DNA of 53,420 nucleotides from Bradyrhizobium canariense (GTDB lineage: Bacteria > Pseudomonadota > Alphaproteobacteria > Rhizobiales > Xanthobacteraceae): positions 1-53,420 of the forward strand of contig NZ_VSST01000071.1 of NCBI RefSeq assembly GCF_019402665.1, written 5' to 3'. Shown in pieces: positions 32,999-41,418 of the stretch. The translations under genes were made by a program, and so were the position numbers. How positions within the stretch are numbered: the stretch's first letter is position 1; each line of letters starts with the position of its first letter. A model generated the notes under the pieces. The model saw only the letters and a list, made by a program, of their open reading frames with translations, made no database searches and was not told the origin of the DNA.

Positions 32999-33835
32999 CT
33001 AGAGATTTGCCGGCGCGTCGACTTCCAGGCTCGTGTCCACCTGCAGCTCGATCTCGGTCACCGCAAACAGATCCTGCGCCGGCTCGACGGTCCAGGGCAT
33101 GTGCTTGGCGCGGGCGGCGGCGACGGGGGCGAAGAAGCTGCGGTGGTGGACGGTGGGACCGAGGCGGTTGAGCGCGTCGAGGTGCTCGGGAACGGCGTAG
33201 CCCTTGTGCTGCTCGAAACCGTAGCCGGGACAGTCCTGCGCCAGCGCGCACATCAGGCGGTCCCGCGTCACCTTGGCGATGATCGAGGCCGCTGCGATCG
33301 ACAGGACGATGCCGTCGCCGCCGATCACGGCCTCGCAATCGCATTCCGTGTCGAGCCGGTCGCGGCCGTCGACGAAGACGTGCCGGGGCTGCTCGGGCAG
33401 CGCCACCACGGCGCGCTTCAGCGCCCACAGCGAGGCGCGCAGGATGTTGTCGCGGTCGATGCGGGCGCGCGAGGCGACGGCCACCGAGACCTGGGCGGTG
33501 GCGCAGATCTTGTCGAACAGTCTTTCGCGCTCCTCGGCCGTCAGGCGCTTGGAATCGTCGATGCCGCGCGGGATGCGGTCGGGATCGAGAATCACCGCCG
33601 CCGCCACCACAGGACCGGCCAGCGGCCCGCGGCCGGCCTCATCGCAGCCCGCCACCGGCCAGACGCCGCGCTTCATCAGCGCGCGCTCGCGGCGGAAGCT
33701 TGGGGCGACGATGATGGCGCTCTTTGTGCCGGCCAGCGCCTTGGCGATTTTTTTGGGCGCAGCTTTCTTGTTTTCAGGCGCAGCCTTCTTGGGCGCACCT
33801 TTGGCCGGCTTCTTGGCGGACTGATCCCGAATCAT
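32999..33835 (-). CDS. rnhB: Ribonuclease HII with a lysine-rich N-terminal tail
   Basis: Cleaves RNA-DNA hybrids and single ribonucleotides in DNA. 278 residues. The catalytic motif VAGCDEAGRGPLAGPVVAAA begins at about 61 (D65, E66), IDDSKRLT follows, and the later motifs AAASIIAKVTRD and GYGFEQHKGYAVPEHLDAL are typical. The first 60 residues are an extra Lys/Ala/Pro-rich tail (KKPAKGAPKKAAPENKKAAP), absent from the usual RNase HII of about 200-220 residues. ATG 33835 (MIRDQSAKKP) is chosen; a more upstream start has no support. Confidence 0.95.
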   Translation of the reverse strand: MIRDQSAKKPAKGAPKKAAPENKKAAPKKIAKALAGTKSAIIVAPSFRRERALMKRGVWPVAGCDEAGRGPLAGPVVAAAVILDPDRIPRGIDDSKRLTAEERERLFDKICATAQVSVAVASRARIDRDNILRASLWALKRAVVALPEQPRHVFVDGRDRLDTECDCEAVIGGDGIVLSIAAASIIAKVTRDRLMCALAQDCPGYGFEQHKGYAVPEHLDALNRLGPTVHHRSFFAPVAAARAKHMPWTVEPAQDLFAVTEIELQVDTSLEVDAPANL

Positions 33836-33919
33836 GGCGGGGATCGTGCGCAAGCGGCACGGCCTGCGCAACCGGGAACCTCGGACAATTCCCGCTATTC
33901 AAGATTCAAGTCAGCTGCC

Positions 33920-34375
33920 CTATTCCGCCAGATGCACCCGCCGGTCCTCGCCGACGTCGATGCCGGGTGCGACCACGACTTCCCAGGGATGGCCATCAGG
34001 ATCGGCGAAATAGCCGGAATAGCCGCCGTAATCGGTCTCATGCGCGGCCTTCAGCAGCGCGGCTCCCTTGCCGATGGCGAAAGCCAGCACCGCATCCACC
34101 TCCTCACGCGCGCGGCAGTTCCAAGCGAGCGTCATGCCGCGGAACGTCGATGGCCTCGGATGATCCGGCAATCTGGCGTCGACCGCGAGCTGGTCCCAGG
34201 GAAACAGCGCGAGCACCGGACCGCCGGTGTCATAGAACGCAACGGCCTCACCGGTCACCTTGAGCCGGCGCGAAAACCCGAGCGCGTCGTAAAAGGCAAT
34301 ACTGGCGCGGATGTCATTCACGCCCAGCGTGATGACGGTGAGCCGCGGGATTGGAGCTGGCAGTTCCTGACTCAT
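33920..34375 (-). CDS. VOC (glyoxalase/bleomycin resistance) family protein
   Basis: A 151-residue protein with the paired beta-alpha-beta-beta-beta modules of the VOC fold: LTVITLGVNDIRASIAFYDALGF at about 12-34 and the second module ending in GGYSGYFADPDGHPWEVVVAP. Members bind a metal and include lyases, dioxygenases and antibiotic-binding proteins; the activity here is unknown. It lies 24 bp downstream of the radical SAM gene on the same strand and is probably co-transcribed with it. Confidence 0.88.
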   Translation of the reverse strand: MSQELPAPIPRLTVITLGVNDIRASIAFYDALGFSRRLKVTGEAVAFYDTGGPVLALFPWDQLAVDARLPDHPRPSTFRGMTLAWNCRAREEVDAVLAFAIGKGAALLKAAHETDYGGYSGYFADPDGHPWEVVVAPGIDVGEDRRVHLAE

Positions 34376-34399
34376 ACGACGCCTCTCCCACTTCGTCCC

Positions 34400-35563
34400 T
34401 CAGAACAGGCTGAGCTGATCGCCGTTCCGCTTCGGCTTGGCAAAATGATCCGTCGTCAGCTTGGAGCGCCGCTTGTTCAGCCCGAGCCTGTCGCAGGCGA
34501 TCTCGAAGCGGCGGCCGATGGTCCAGGCCATCGGACCGGTGCCCTTCATGCGCTCGCCCCATTTCGCGTCGTAGTCGCGGCCGCCGCGCATGTCGCGGAT
34601 CAGCGTGAAGACGTGGCGATAGCGGTCCGGATAGTTCGCCATCAGCCATTCCCGAAAGAGATCGCGCACCTCGAGCGGCAACCGCAGCAACACGTAGGAG
34701 GCTTCCTTGACGCCGGCATGAGCGGCGGCGTCCAGGATGCGCTCGATCTCGGAATCGTTCAGCGCGGGGATGACGGGGGCGACCATGACGGTGGTCGGAA
34801 TGCCGGCCTCGGAAAGCTGCTTCAGCGCCTCCAGCCGCTTCGGCGGCGTGGACGCCCGCGGCTCCATGGTGCGCGCCAATTTCGGATCGAGCGAGGTCAC
34901 GGAGATCCCGACCTTGGCGAGGTTGCGCTTGGCCATGCGCGCGAGAATGTCGATGTCGCGGGTCACCAGCGCCGACTTTGTGACGATCCCGACGGGATGG
35001 CCGGCGCGCTCCAGCACCTCCAGAATGCCGCGCATGATTTTGCGCTCGCGTTCGATCGGCTGATAGGGATCGGTGTTGGTGCCGATCGCGATCATCCGCG
35101 GCTCGTAGCCCGGCGCTGCAAGCTCCTTCTCGAGCAGCGCCGGCGCCTCGGGCTTCACGAACAGCTTCGACTCGAAGTCGAGCCCCGGCGACAGGCCGAG
35201 ATAGGCATGGGTCGGCCGCGCGAAGCAATAAACGCAGCCGTGCTCGCAGCCGCGGTAGGGATTGATCGAACGATCGAAGCCGATGTCGGGAGAATCGTTG
35301 CGGGTAATCACCTTGCGCGAGGTGTCGATCCCGACCGTGGTCTTGAACGGAGGCAGTTCTTCAAGGCTTTGCCAGCCATCGTCGAATGCGACGCGCGCCT
35401 CGGCCTCGAACCGGCCGCTGGCGTTGGACTGCGCGCCCCGGCCTCGCCTGCGCTGGCGGTCGATGGCGACCGCCAGCTCAGGGAAGTCAGAAGGCGCACC
35501 CGCCGGCTCGGAGGGCGCCGTGACCGGCGGGTGCTTGAGAGCATGAGAGGATGCTGGACTCAT
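34400..35563 (-). CDS. Radical SAM protein, PA0069/SplB-like family
   Basis: A 387-residue protein of the COG1533 group. The 4Fe-4S/SAM motif is CEHGCVYCFARP (CxxxCxxC) at about 106-117, preceded by NPYRGCEHGCVYC, which also carries an additional cysteine-free approach typical of the family. LVTKSAL-like and PTTVMVAPVIPALND stretches follow. Relatives include spore photoproduct lyase, but the PA0069 branch in non-sporulating bacteria has no established substrate. ATG 35563 gives a protein with an Ala/Pro-rich N-terminal region; a TTG seven codons upstream is possible. It is divergent from the phosphoketolase gene. Confidence 0.9.
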   Translation of the reverse strand: MSPASSHALKHPPVTAPSEPAGAPSDFPELAVAIDRQRRRGRGAQSNASGRFEAEARVAFDDGWQSLEELPPFKTTVGIDTSRKVITRNDSPDIGFDRSINPYRGCEHGCVYCFARPTHAYLGLSPGLDFESKLFVKPEAPALLEKELAAPGYEPRMIAIGTNTDPYQPIERERKIMRGILEVLERAGHPVGIVTKSALVTRDIDILARMAKRNLAKVGISVTSLDPKLARTMEPRASTPPKRLEALKQLSEAGIPTTVMVAPVIPALNDSEIERILDAAAHAGVKEASYVLLRLPLEVRDLFREWLMANYPDRYRHVFTLIRDMRGGRDYDAKWGERMKGTGPMAWTIGRRFEIACDRLGLNKRRSKLTTDHFAKPKRNGDQLSLF

Positions 35564-35774
35564 GAAGCCAAGATAGCACGCCAAAGGAACAAATCAAGAA
35601 CACAAACGAAAAACGTGAAAACAACCCCATGCACAGTAGAGCTGCCCAAACTTCGCGCGCCCGCTTTTGACCTCACGCAACAGTGGCGTCACGGCGATCC
35701 CGTTTGATGCTGCCGAAGGATCGATCTCGCCGGAACTCGGTTGGTGACGATCCCGGGTGAAGGTCGGCAGGAAC

Positions 35775-38189
35775 ATGACAAATCAACAACAATTGGCCGC
35801 AGCGAGCAGCGACCTCGATCTGCTCGACCGCTACTGGCGCGCCGCGAACTATCTCTCCGTCGGGCAGATCTACCTGCTCGACAATCCGCTGCTGCGCGAG
35901 CCGTTACGGCCCGAGCACATCAAGCCGCGTTTGCTCGGCCATTGGGGCACGACGCCCGGGTTGAACTTCATTTACGCCCATCTCAACCGCGTCATCCGCG
36001 CGCTGGACCTGAGCGTGATCTATGTCTGCGGTCCCGGCCACGGCGGCCCCGGCATGGTCGCCAACACCTATCTCGAAGGCAGCTACAGCGAGATCTATCC
36101 CGATATCGCGCGCGATGCCGACGGATTGCGCAAGCTGTTCAGACAGTTCTCCTTCCCCGGCGGCATCCCGAGTCACGCGGCGCCGGAAACGCCCGGTTCG
36201 ATCCACGAAGGCGGCGAGCTCGGCTACGCGCTGGTGCATGCCTATGGCGCGGCCTTCGACAATCCCGACCTGATCGTCGCCTGTGTCGTCGGCGACGGCG
36301 AGGCCGAGACCGGCCCGCTCGCCGCGTCCTGGCACTCCAACAAGTTCCTCAATCCCGCCCATGACGGTGCGGTGCTGCCGATCCTGCATCTCAACGGTTA
36401 CAAGATTGCCAATCCGACCGTGCTCGGGCGGATGCGCGACGACGAGATCCGCAATCTGTTCCGCGGGCTCGGCCACGAGCCGCTGTTCGTCGAGGGCGAC
36501 GATCCCAAGCCGATGCATCAGGCCATGGCGGACGCGCTGGATGTCGCGTTCGCCAGCATCCGGTCGATCCAGCAGCACGCCCGCGACGGCCGCAAGAGCA
36601 TCGAACGCCCGCGCTGGCCGATGATCGTGCTGCGCAGCCCGAAGGGCTGGACCGGCCCCAAGGAAGTCGACGGCAAGAAGGTCGAAGGTTTTTGGCGGGC
36701 GCATCAGGTGCCGGTCGCGAACTGCCGCGAGAATCCGGCGCATCTGAAGATTCTCGAAGACTGGATGCGCAGCTACGAGCCGGAAAATCTGTTCGACGCC
36801 AACGGCGCTCTGATTGCCGAGCTCCAGGCGCTCGCGCCCGAAGGCAATCGCCGCATGGGCGGCAATCCGCACGCCAATGGCGGCCTTCTGAAGAAGGAGC
36901 TGAAGCTGCCGGACTTCCGCAGCTTCGCCGTCGAGGTAACTCAGCCGGGCGGCGTCGTGGCGGAGGCAACCCGCGAGCTCGGGAAATTCCTGCGCGACGT
37001 CATCCGCCTCAACGCCGAGGCCCGCAACTTCCGCATCATGGGTCCGGACGAGACCGCGTCAAACCGGCTCGATGCGGTGTTCGAGGCCACGGAACGCGTC
37101 TGGATGGAGCCGACAAAACCTTACGACGTGCATCTCGCCCAGGACGGACGCGTGATGGAAGTCCTGAGCGAGCATCTCTGCCAGGGCTGGTTAGAGGGCT
37201 ATCTGCTCACGGGCCGGCACGGCTTCTTCTCCTGCTACGAGGCGTTCATCCACATCGTGGATTCCATGTTCAACCAGCACGCCAAATGGCTGAAGGTGAC
37301 CCGGCATCTGCCGTGGCGGCGACCGATCGCCTCGCTCAACTATCTGCTCACCTCGCATGTCTGGCGTCAGGACCACAACGGCTTCAGCCATCAGGATCCC
37401 GGTTTCGTCGATCTCGTCGCCAACAAGAAGGCCGACATCGTCCGCATCTACTTCCCGCCGGACGCCAACACGCTGCTGTGGATCGCCGATCACTGCCTGC
37501 GCACCTATGACCGCGTCAACGTCATCGTCGCCGGCAAGCAGCCGGCGCCGCAATGGCTGTCGGTGCAGGAGGCGGCCACGCATTGCGACGCCGGCATCGG
37601 CATCTGGAGCTGGGCCGGCACGGAAGACGCGAATGGCGAGCCCGATGTCGTGATGGCCTGCGCCGGCGACGTGCCGACACTGGAAACACTCGCCGCCGTC
37701 GACCTGCTGCGCAAGGCGCTGCCCGAGCTGAAGATCCGCGTCGTCAACGTCGTCGACCTCATGACGCTGCAACCCAGGGAGCAGCACCCGCACGGTTTGT
37801 CCGACCGCGACTTCGACGGCCTGTTCACGCGCGACAAGCCGGTGATCTTCGCCTATCACGGCTATCCCTATCTGATCCACCGGCTGACCTATAACCGCAC
37901 CAACCACGCCGGCATGCACGTCCGCGGCTTTGCCGAGGAAGGCACCACGACGACGCCGTTCGACATGGTCGTGCTCAACGAGCTCGACCGCTATCACCTC
38001 GCGATCGAGGCGATCGAGCGCGTGCCGGGACTGGCCACCAAGGCGGCGCAGGTGAAGCAGCAATTCCGCGACAAGCTGATCGAGCATTCGCGCTATGTGC
38101 GCGAATACGGCGAGGACATGCCGGAAATCCAGGAATGGGTCTGGCAGAACAGCGCCGGCGGCAACACGCCGGCGCAGGCAGGCGACTGA
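35775..38189 (+). CDS. xfp: Phosphoketolase
   Basis: Thiamine diphosphate enzyme that splits xylulose 5-phosphate (and often fructose 6-phosphate) with phosphate into acetyl phosphate and a shorter aldose phosphate. 804 residues. HWGTTPG (56-62), CGPGHGGPGM (85-94), GGELGYAL and the ThDP motif GDGEAETGPLA (173-183) mark the family; the C-terminal domain carries HDLMTL-like VVDLMTLQP and AYHGYPYLIHRL. ATG 35775 has AGGA close upstream; a GTG six codons earlier is in frame. It is followed after 8 bp by ackA, which uses its product. Confidence 0.96.
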   Translation: MTNQQQLAAASSDLDLLDRYWRAANYLSVGQIYLLDNPLLREPLRPEHIKPRLLGHWGTTPGLNFIYAHLNRVIRALDLSVIYVCGPGHGGPGMVANTYLEGSYSEIYPDIARDADGLRKLFRQFSFPGGIPSHAAPETPGSIHEGGELGYALVHAYGAAFDNPDLIVACVVGDGEAETGPLAASWHSNKFLNPAHDGAVLPILHLNGYKIANPTVLGRMRDDEIRNLFRGLGHEPLFVEGDDPKPMHQAMADALDVAFASIRSIQQHARDGRKSIERPRWPMIVLRSPKGWTGPKEVDGKKVEGFWRAHQVPVANCRENPAHLKILEDWMRSYEPENLFDANGALIAELQALAPEGNRRMGGNPHANGGLLKKELKLPDFRSFAVEVTQPGGVVAEATRELGKFLRDVIRLNAEARNFRIMGPDETASNRLDAVFEATERVWMEPTKPYDVHLAQDGRVMEVLSEHLCQGWLEGYLLTGRHGFFSCYEAFIHIVDSMFNQHAKWLKVTRHLPWRRPIASLNYLLTSHVWRQDHNGFSHQDPGFVDLVANKKADIVRIYFPPDANTLLWIADHCLRTYDRVNVIVAGKQPAPQWLSVQEAATHCDAGIGIWSWAGTEDANGEPDVVMACAGDVPTLETLAAVDLLRKALPELKIRVVNVVDLMTLQPREQHPHGLSDRDFDGLFTRDKPVIFAYHGYPYLIHRLTYNRTNHAGMHVRGFAEEGTTTTPFDMVVLNELDRYHLAIEAIERVPGLATKAAQVKQQFRDKLIEHSRYVREYGEDMPEIQEWVWQNSAGGNTPAQAGD

Positions 38190-38197
38190 CAGCAGCC

Positions 38198-39385
38198 ATG
38201 TCAAACACAGTACTCGTTCTCAACTCGGGATCGTCGAGCATCAAATTCGGCCTGTTCGATATCTCGGCGGCCGAGCCCACCCTGCTCTGCAAGGGCCTGC
38301 TCGACGAGCACGAGACGAAGCCGCGGCTCGTCGTGAAGAGCCCCGCGGGCGAGGACCTGTTCGGGAAACGGAGGGAAGCATCGGATGCGGACAGCGATCA
38401 TCTGTTCGCCGACGTGCTCGGCTTCATCGAGGATCGTTTCGGCGACTATCGCTTGCGCGCCGTCGGCCATCGTGTCGTCCATGGCGGTCCGGACTATTCC
38501 GCTCCGGTCGAGCTGACGGATGATGTCACCGCAAAGCTGGAAGCGCTGACGCCGCTGGCGCCGCTGCACCAGCAGCGCTGCCTGGCGTCGGTCCGCACCA
38601 TCACGGCGATAAGGCCCGACCTGACGCAGATCGCCTGCTTCGACACCGCTTTCCACCACGGCATTGCGCCGCCCGCCAGCCGCTTCGCCATTCCGAGAGG
38701 TTATGAAGAGCGCGGCGTCCGGCGCTACGGATTTCATGGCCTCTCGTTCGAATATGTCGCGGGACGGCTCGCCCGAATCGCACCACAGCTCGTGGCGAAG
38801 CGCACTGTGATCGCGCATCTCGGCAACGGCGCGAGCCTGTGCGGCGTGCGCGACGGCCGCAGCATCGACACCACGATGGGACTGACGCCGCTCGACGGAC
38901 TGGTGATGGGCACGCGCTGCGGTAGGATCGACCCGGGCGTGCTGCTCTATCTGCAACAGCACGAGAAAATGTCGGTCGAAGATGTCCAGCACCTGCTCTA
39001 TCACGAATCGGGCCTGCTCGGCGTCTCCCGCATCGCTTCGGATATGCGCACGCTGCTTGCGAGCAGCGAAGCTGCGGCACGGGAGGCGGTCGAGCTCTTC
39101 ACCTTCCGCGCCGCGCAGGAGGTGGCGGCGATGGCGACAACGCTTGCCGGGCTGGACTGCCTGATCTTCACCGGCGGCATCGGCGAACACGCCGGGGAAA
39201 TCCGCAGCGCGATCGGTGAGCGTCTCGACTGGCTCGGTGTGCGCATCGATGCCGCTGCGAATGAGGCGGCGCGCGAGCGCATCAACGATGGCGATAGCGC
39301 AGTCGATGTCTTCGTCATTCCAACGAATGAGGAACTGATGATCGCGCGGCATTGTGCGGCGGTGCTGCGGGCCGTCAGCTCGTGA
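38198..39385 (+). CDS. ackA: Acetate kinase
   Basis: Converts acetyl phosphate and ADP to acetate and ATP (reversible). 395 residues. The N-terminal phosphate-binding strand is VLVLNSGSSSIKFGLF (5-20); GHRVVHGGPDYSAPV, RYGFHGLSFEYVAG and AHLGNGASLCGVRDG are conserved segments, as is CLIFTGGIGEHAGEIR near the C-terminus. It starts 8 bp after the phosphoketolase stop, so the two form an operon producing one ATP per acetyl phosphate. A palindromic repeat follows the stop codon. Confidence 0.96.
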   Translation: MSNTVLVLNSGSSSIKFGLFDISAAEPTLLCKGLLDEHETKPRLVVKSPAGEDLFGKRREASDADSDHLFADVLGFIEDRFGDYRLRAVGHRVVHGGPDYSAPVELTDDVTAKLEALTPLAPLHQQRCLASVRTITAIRPDLTQIACFDTAFHHGIAPPASRFAIPRGYEERGVRRYGFHGLSFEYVAGRLARIAPQLVAKRTVIAHLGNGASLCGVRDGRSIDTTMGLTPLDGLVMGTRCGRIDPGVLLYLQQHEKMSVEDVQHLLYHESGLLGVSRIASDMRTLLASSEAAAREAVELFTFRAAQEVAAMATTLAGLDCLIFTGGIGEHAGEIRSAIGERLDWLGVRIDAAANEAARERINDGDSAVDVFVIPTNEELMIARHCAAVLRAVSS

Positions 39386-39410
39386 TCAACGGCGTACGTC
39401 GGCGTCGCTT

Positions 39411-39558
39411 CCCTTCGCCCGTTGCGGGAGAAGGTGGCGCGAAGCGCCGGATGAGGGGTTCTTTGGTCGCTCACGTATGCATGTGAGTATGCGGAGACAT
39501 ACCCCTCACCCCTGTAAGTTTGTGTCTCCTTGCGGGGCTGCCCTCTCCCGCAAGGGGG
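39411..39558. repeat. Palindromic repeat, TTGCGGGAGA...GGATGAGGGG family
   Basis: The ends GTTGCGGGAGA and TCTCCCGCAA pair; inside are GGCGCGAAGCGCC and the stretch GGATGAGGGG with its partner CCCCTCACCC. It lies between the convergent ackA and DUF155 genes. Relatives are at 42381-42520 and 53101-53257. Confidence 0.9.
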
Positions 39559-39618
39559 CGCGGGCGCAGTCACGAGCATCTCGCTTGCGGGATAAATTGA
39601 TCCAGCGGCCCGCGCGTT

Positions 39619-40458
39619 CTAATGCGTCCCCGACCAAATCTGGAAACACCCGATCGCGACCTCGATCACGATCAGCACCACCACGGCGATTTCGAGGCGG
39701 AGCGAGCGCTGGGTATCGATGATGTCGGTAAGTGCGTTGGCGGTCGCGGACACGGCGGCGAGCTTGCGCTCGAGCGTGTCCAGGCGCTCCTTCAGTTCGT
39801 ACTCGTCTTCAAGGCGGGCATAGAGCCGGTCGAGTTCGGGTTTCTCCCAGAGCACGTCGGGTTTCTCGGCCACCGCAACACGGCCGGCGACGCGCTGCTG
39901 GACGAGAAGCGCATTGCCGATCAATTGCAAGATGCCCTTGCGCCGGGGCGGCGTGCGGCCCTGCTCGGCGAGCTTGCGCGCAAATGGCTCGATCACGTCG
40001 AAGACGGCGGCGACGCGGCGCTCGTCACGTGCGAGCGAAGTGCTCTTGGCAAGCGCGTCCGCGATCAGCAGCAGCCGGTCGTCGGAGAATTTGGCGAGAC
40101 AGATCGGGCCGCCCGGCTGGATAGCCTCGGCACTTTCGTCCTTGCAGAGTTGCGCATGCGCGATCTCCTCCTCGTAGGGGCTGAACTCGCCGATCACGCG
40201 GGGCTTCAGGCTGTCGATCAGCACTTTCTCCTCCGAAGGGAGGAGACCGATCAGCACCACGACGCCGTAGCGGAAGATGACCGCAAGGCCGGCATGGACG
40301 CGGAAGGCGGCCGGCATCGAGGAGACTGTCGCGCCCATTTCGAGTCCGGAGGGATTGATGCGTTCACCCAGCATCACGGCGCGGATCCGCAAGGTCGGCG
40401 CGCCGTCCGGCCTGGGAGATGTTGCCGGCGAGTTAACAGCAAGTTGATCGGCGTTCAT
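39619..40458 (-). CDS. DUF155 (RMD1/YagE-like) membrane protein
   Basis: A 279-residue protein matching the RMD1 pattern: FRYGVVVLIGLLPSEEKVLID, then CLAKFSDDRLLLIADALAKST, an amphipathic helical part (AEKPDVLWEKPELDRLYARLEDEYELKERLDTL) and one C-terminal membrane helix (RLEIAVVVLIVIEVAIGCFQIW). Fungal RMD1/RMD8 relatives are linked to meiotic division and mitochondrial translation complexes; the bacterial function is unknown. It is divergent from the GT2-like gene with a 323-bp gap. Confidence 0.85.
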   Translation of the reverse strand: MNADQLAVNSPATSPRPDGAPTLRIRAVMLGERINPSGLEMGATVSSMPAAFRVHAGLAVIFRYGVVVLIGLLPSEEKVLIDSLKPRVIGEFSPYEEEIAHAQLCKDESAEAIQPGGPICLAKFSDDRLLLIADALAKSTSLARDERRVAAVFDVIEPFARKLAEQGRTPPRRKGILQLIGNALLVQQRVAGRVAVAEKPDVLWEKPELDRLYARLEDEYELKERLDTLERKLAAVSATANALTDIIDTQRSLRLEIAVVVLIVIEVAIGCFQIWSGTH

Positions 40459-40781
40459 TCAAAGCCTCGTCAGCAGCACCATTGCACGGTTTTTCCCGTT
40501 CTCCCGCTATCGCATCCTCCTCTTGCAGGATTTACGAACGGCCGGCGCGCCTCGCAATGTTGCGGTTCGTCTCCGGACTAATACGGACAGGACAGGCTTG
40601 GGGCGACACATTCGGCAATATCGCCGCCCCGTACGGGACACATTTGGATGCGACAGCTGCAGCGGTTTACCATCGTATACCCGAAGCGCGGCCGGAAAGT
40701 TGCTCGGCAGCGCCACATGTTTTATGACGCCCTCATAATGAGCTACGCTTCTCCCGAAGTGTGGACACTGAAGCCTCAATC
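40459..40781. other. Divergent intergenic region without recognised elements
   Basis: 323 bp between the DUF155 gene (minus) and the GT2-like gene (plus). I see no convincing gene, repeat or consensus promoter. The open frames crossing it have shadow composition. Confidence 0.4.
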
Positions 40782-41357
40782 ATGCTGAGCGTCATCATTC
40801 CGACCGAAGGCGTCGAGCAGACGGCGGTCGCCACTCTGGCCGCGCTGGTACCCGGTGCCGCCGCAGGCATCATCCGGGAAGTGCTCCTGGTCGACGGCAC
40901 CCGCAATGGCGTCATCGAGCGCGTTGCCGACGTCGCGGGCTGCCGTTTCATCGGCTTCGAAGGATCCACGCAAGGCGCCGCGCTCGCCGCCGGCGCACTC
41001 CAGGCCCGTTCGTCCTGGCTGATGTTCCTCCCTGCGGGCGCTGTGCTGGAAACCGGCTGGATCGAGGAAACCACCCAGTTCATCCAGTCCGTCTCGACCA
41101 GCGGCCGGGATCGTGCGGCCGTCTTCCGCTATGCCCGCTCGCCCTACGCCGATGCCGGCTTCCGCGATATTCTCTGGGCCCTGATGCGCAAGCTCGTCGG
41201 TCCCTTCGGCGATCAGGGACTTTTGATCGCGCGTGATCACTACGACCGCATCGGCGGCTACGCGCCCCAAGCCCGCCGCTCCGAGGCGCGGCTGCTGCGG
41301 CGGCTCGGCCGCTCGTCGCGGATCATGCTGCGCAGTCGGATCGTCATGGTCGGCTAA
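40782..41357 (+). CDS. Short GT2-like glycosyltransferase
   Basis: A 191-residue protein with the start of a GT-A fold: MLSVIIPTEGVEQTAVATLAAL, VLLVDGTRNG (where a GT2 enzyme has its first Asp), AALAAGALQARSSWLMFLPAG, and FGDQGLLIARDHYDRIGGYAP near the C-terminus, which resembles TIGR04283-type transferases. It lacks the membrane helices of larger GT2 enzymes. Donor and acceptor are unknown. An in-frame GTG lies at 40761; ATG 40782 starts directly at the fold. It lies upstream of the MarR-GNAT gene, which has its own palindromic leader. Confidence 0.75.
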   Translation: MLSVIIPTEGVEQTAVATLAALVPGAAAGIIREVLLVDGTRNGVIERVADVAGCRFIGFEGSTQGAALAAGALQARSSWLMFLPAGAVLETGWIEETTQFIQSVSTSGRDRAAVFRYARSPYADAGFRDILWALMRKLVGPFGDQGLLIARDHYDRIGGYAPQARRSEARLLRRLGRSSRIMLRSRIVMVG

Positions 41358-41364
41358 CACTCTC

Positions 41365-41408
41365 GATACTTGCCAAAGTCAAATAATTGCTTGACAATGG
41401 CAAGTATC
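41365..41408 (+). promoter_or_regulatory. Inverted repeat upstream of the MarR-GNAT gene (candidate autoregulatory operator)
   Basis: Perfect 11-bp arms GATACTTGCCA (41365-41375) and TGGCAAGTATC (41398-41408), with further imperfect pairing inward (GTCAA against TTGAC), so each arm covers about 22 bp. The right arm ends 10 bp before the ATG and directly abuts the Shine-Dalgarno AAGG. The position is typical for repression by a MarR-type dimer; the assignment is inference. Confidence 0.7.
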
Positions 41409-41418
41409 AAGGTGACCC

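Noticed and set aside
31437..33002. 521-codon plus-strand frame over the GT39-like gene
   Set aside because: Gln/Arg/His/Asp-rich composition without hydrophobic core; it mirrors the membrane protein on the minus strand.
32981..35707. 908-codon open frame on the plus strand
   Set aside because: It is antisense to rnhB, the VOC gene and the radical SAM gene, all clearly coding. Long empty antisense frames are expected in GC-rich DNA with codon bias at the third position.
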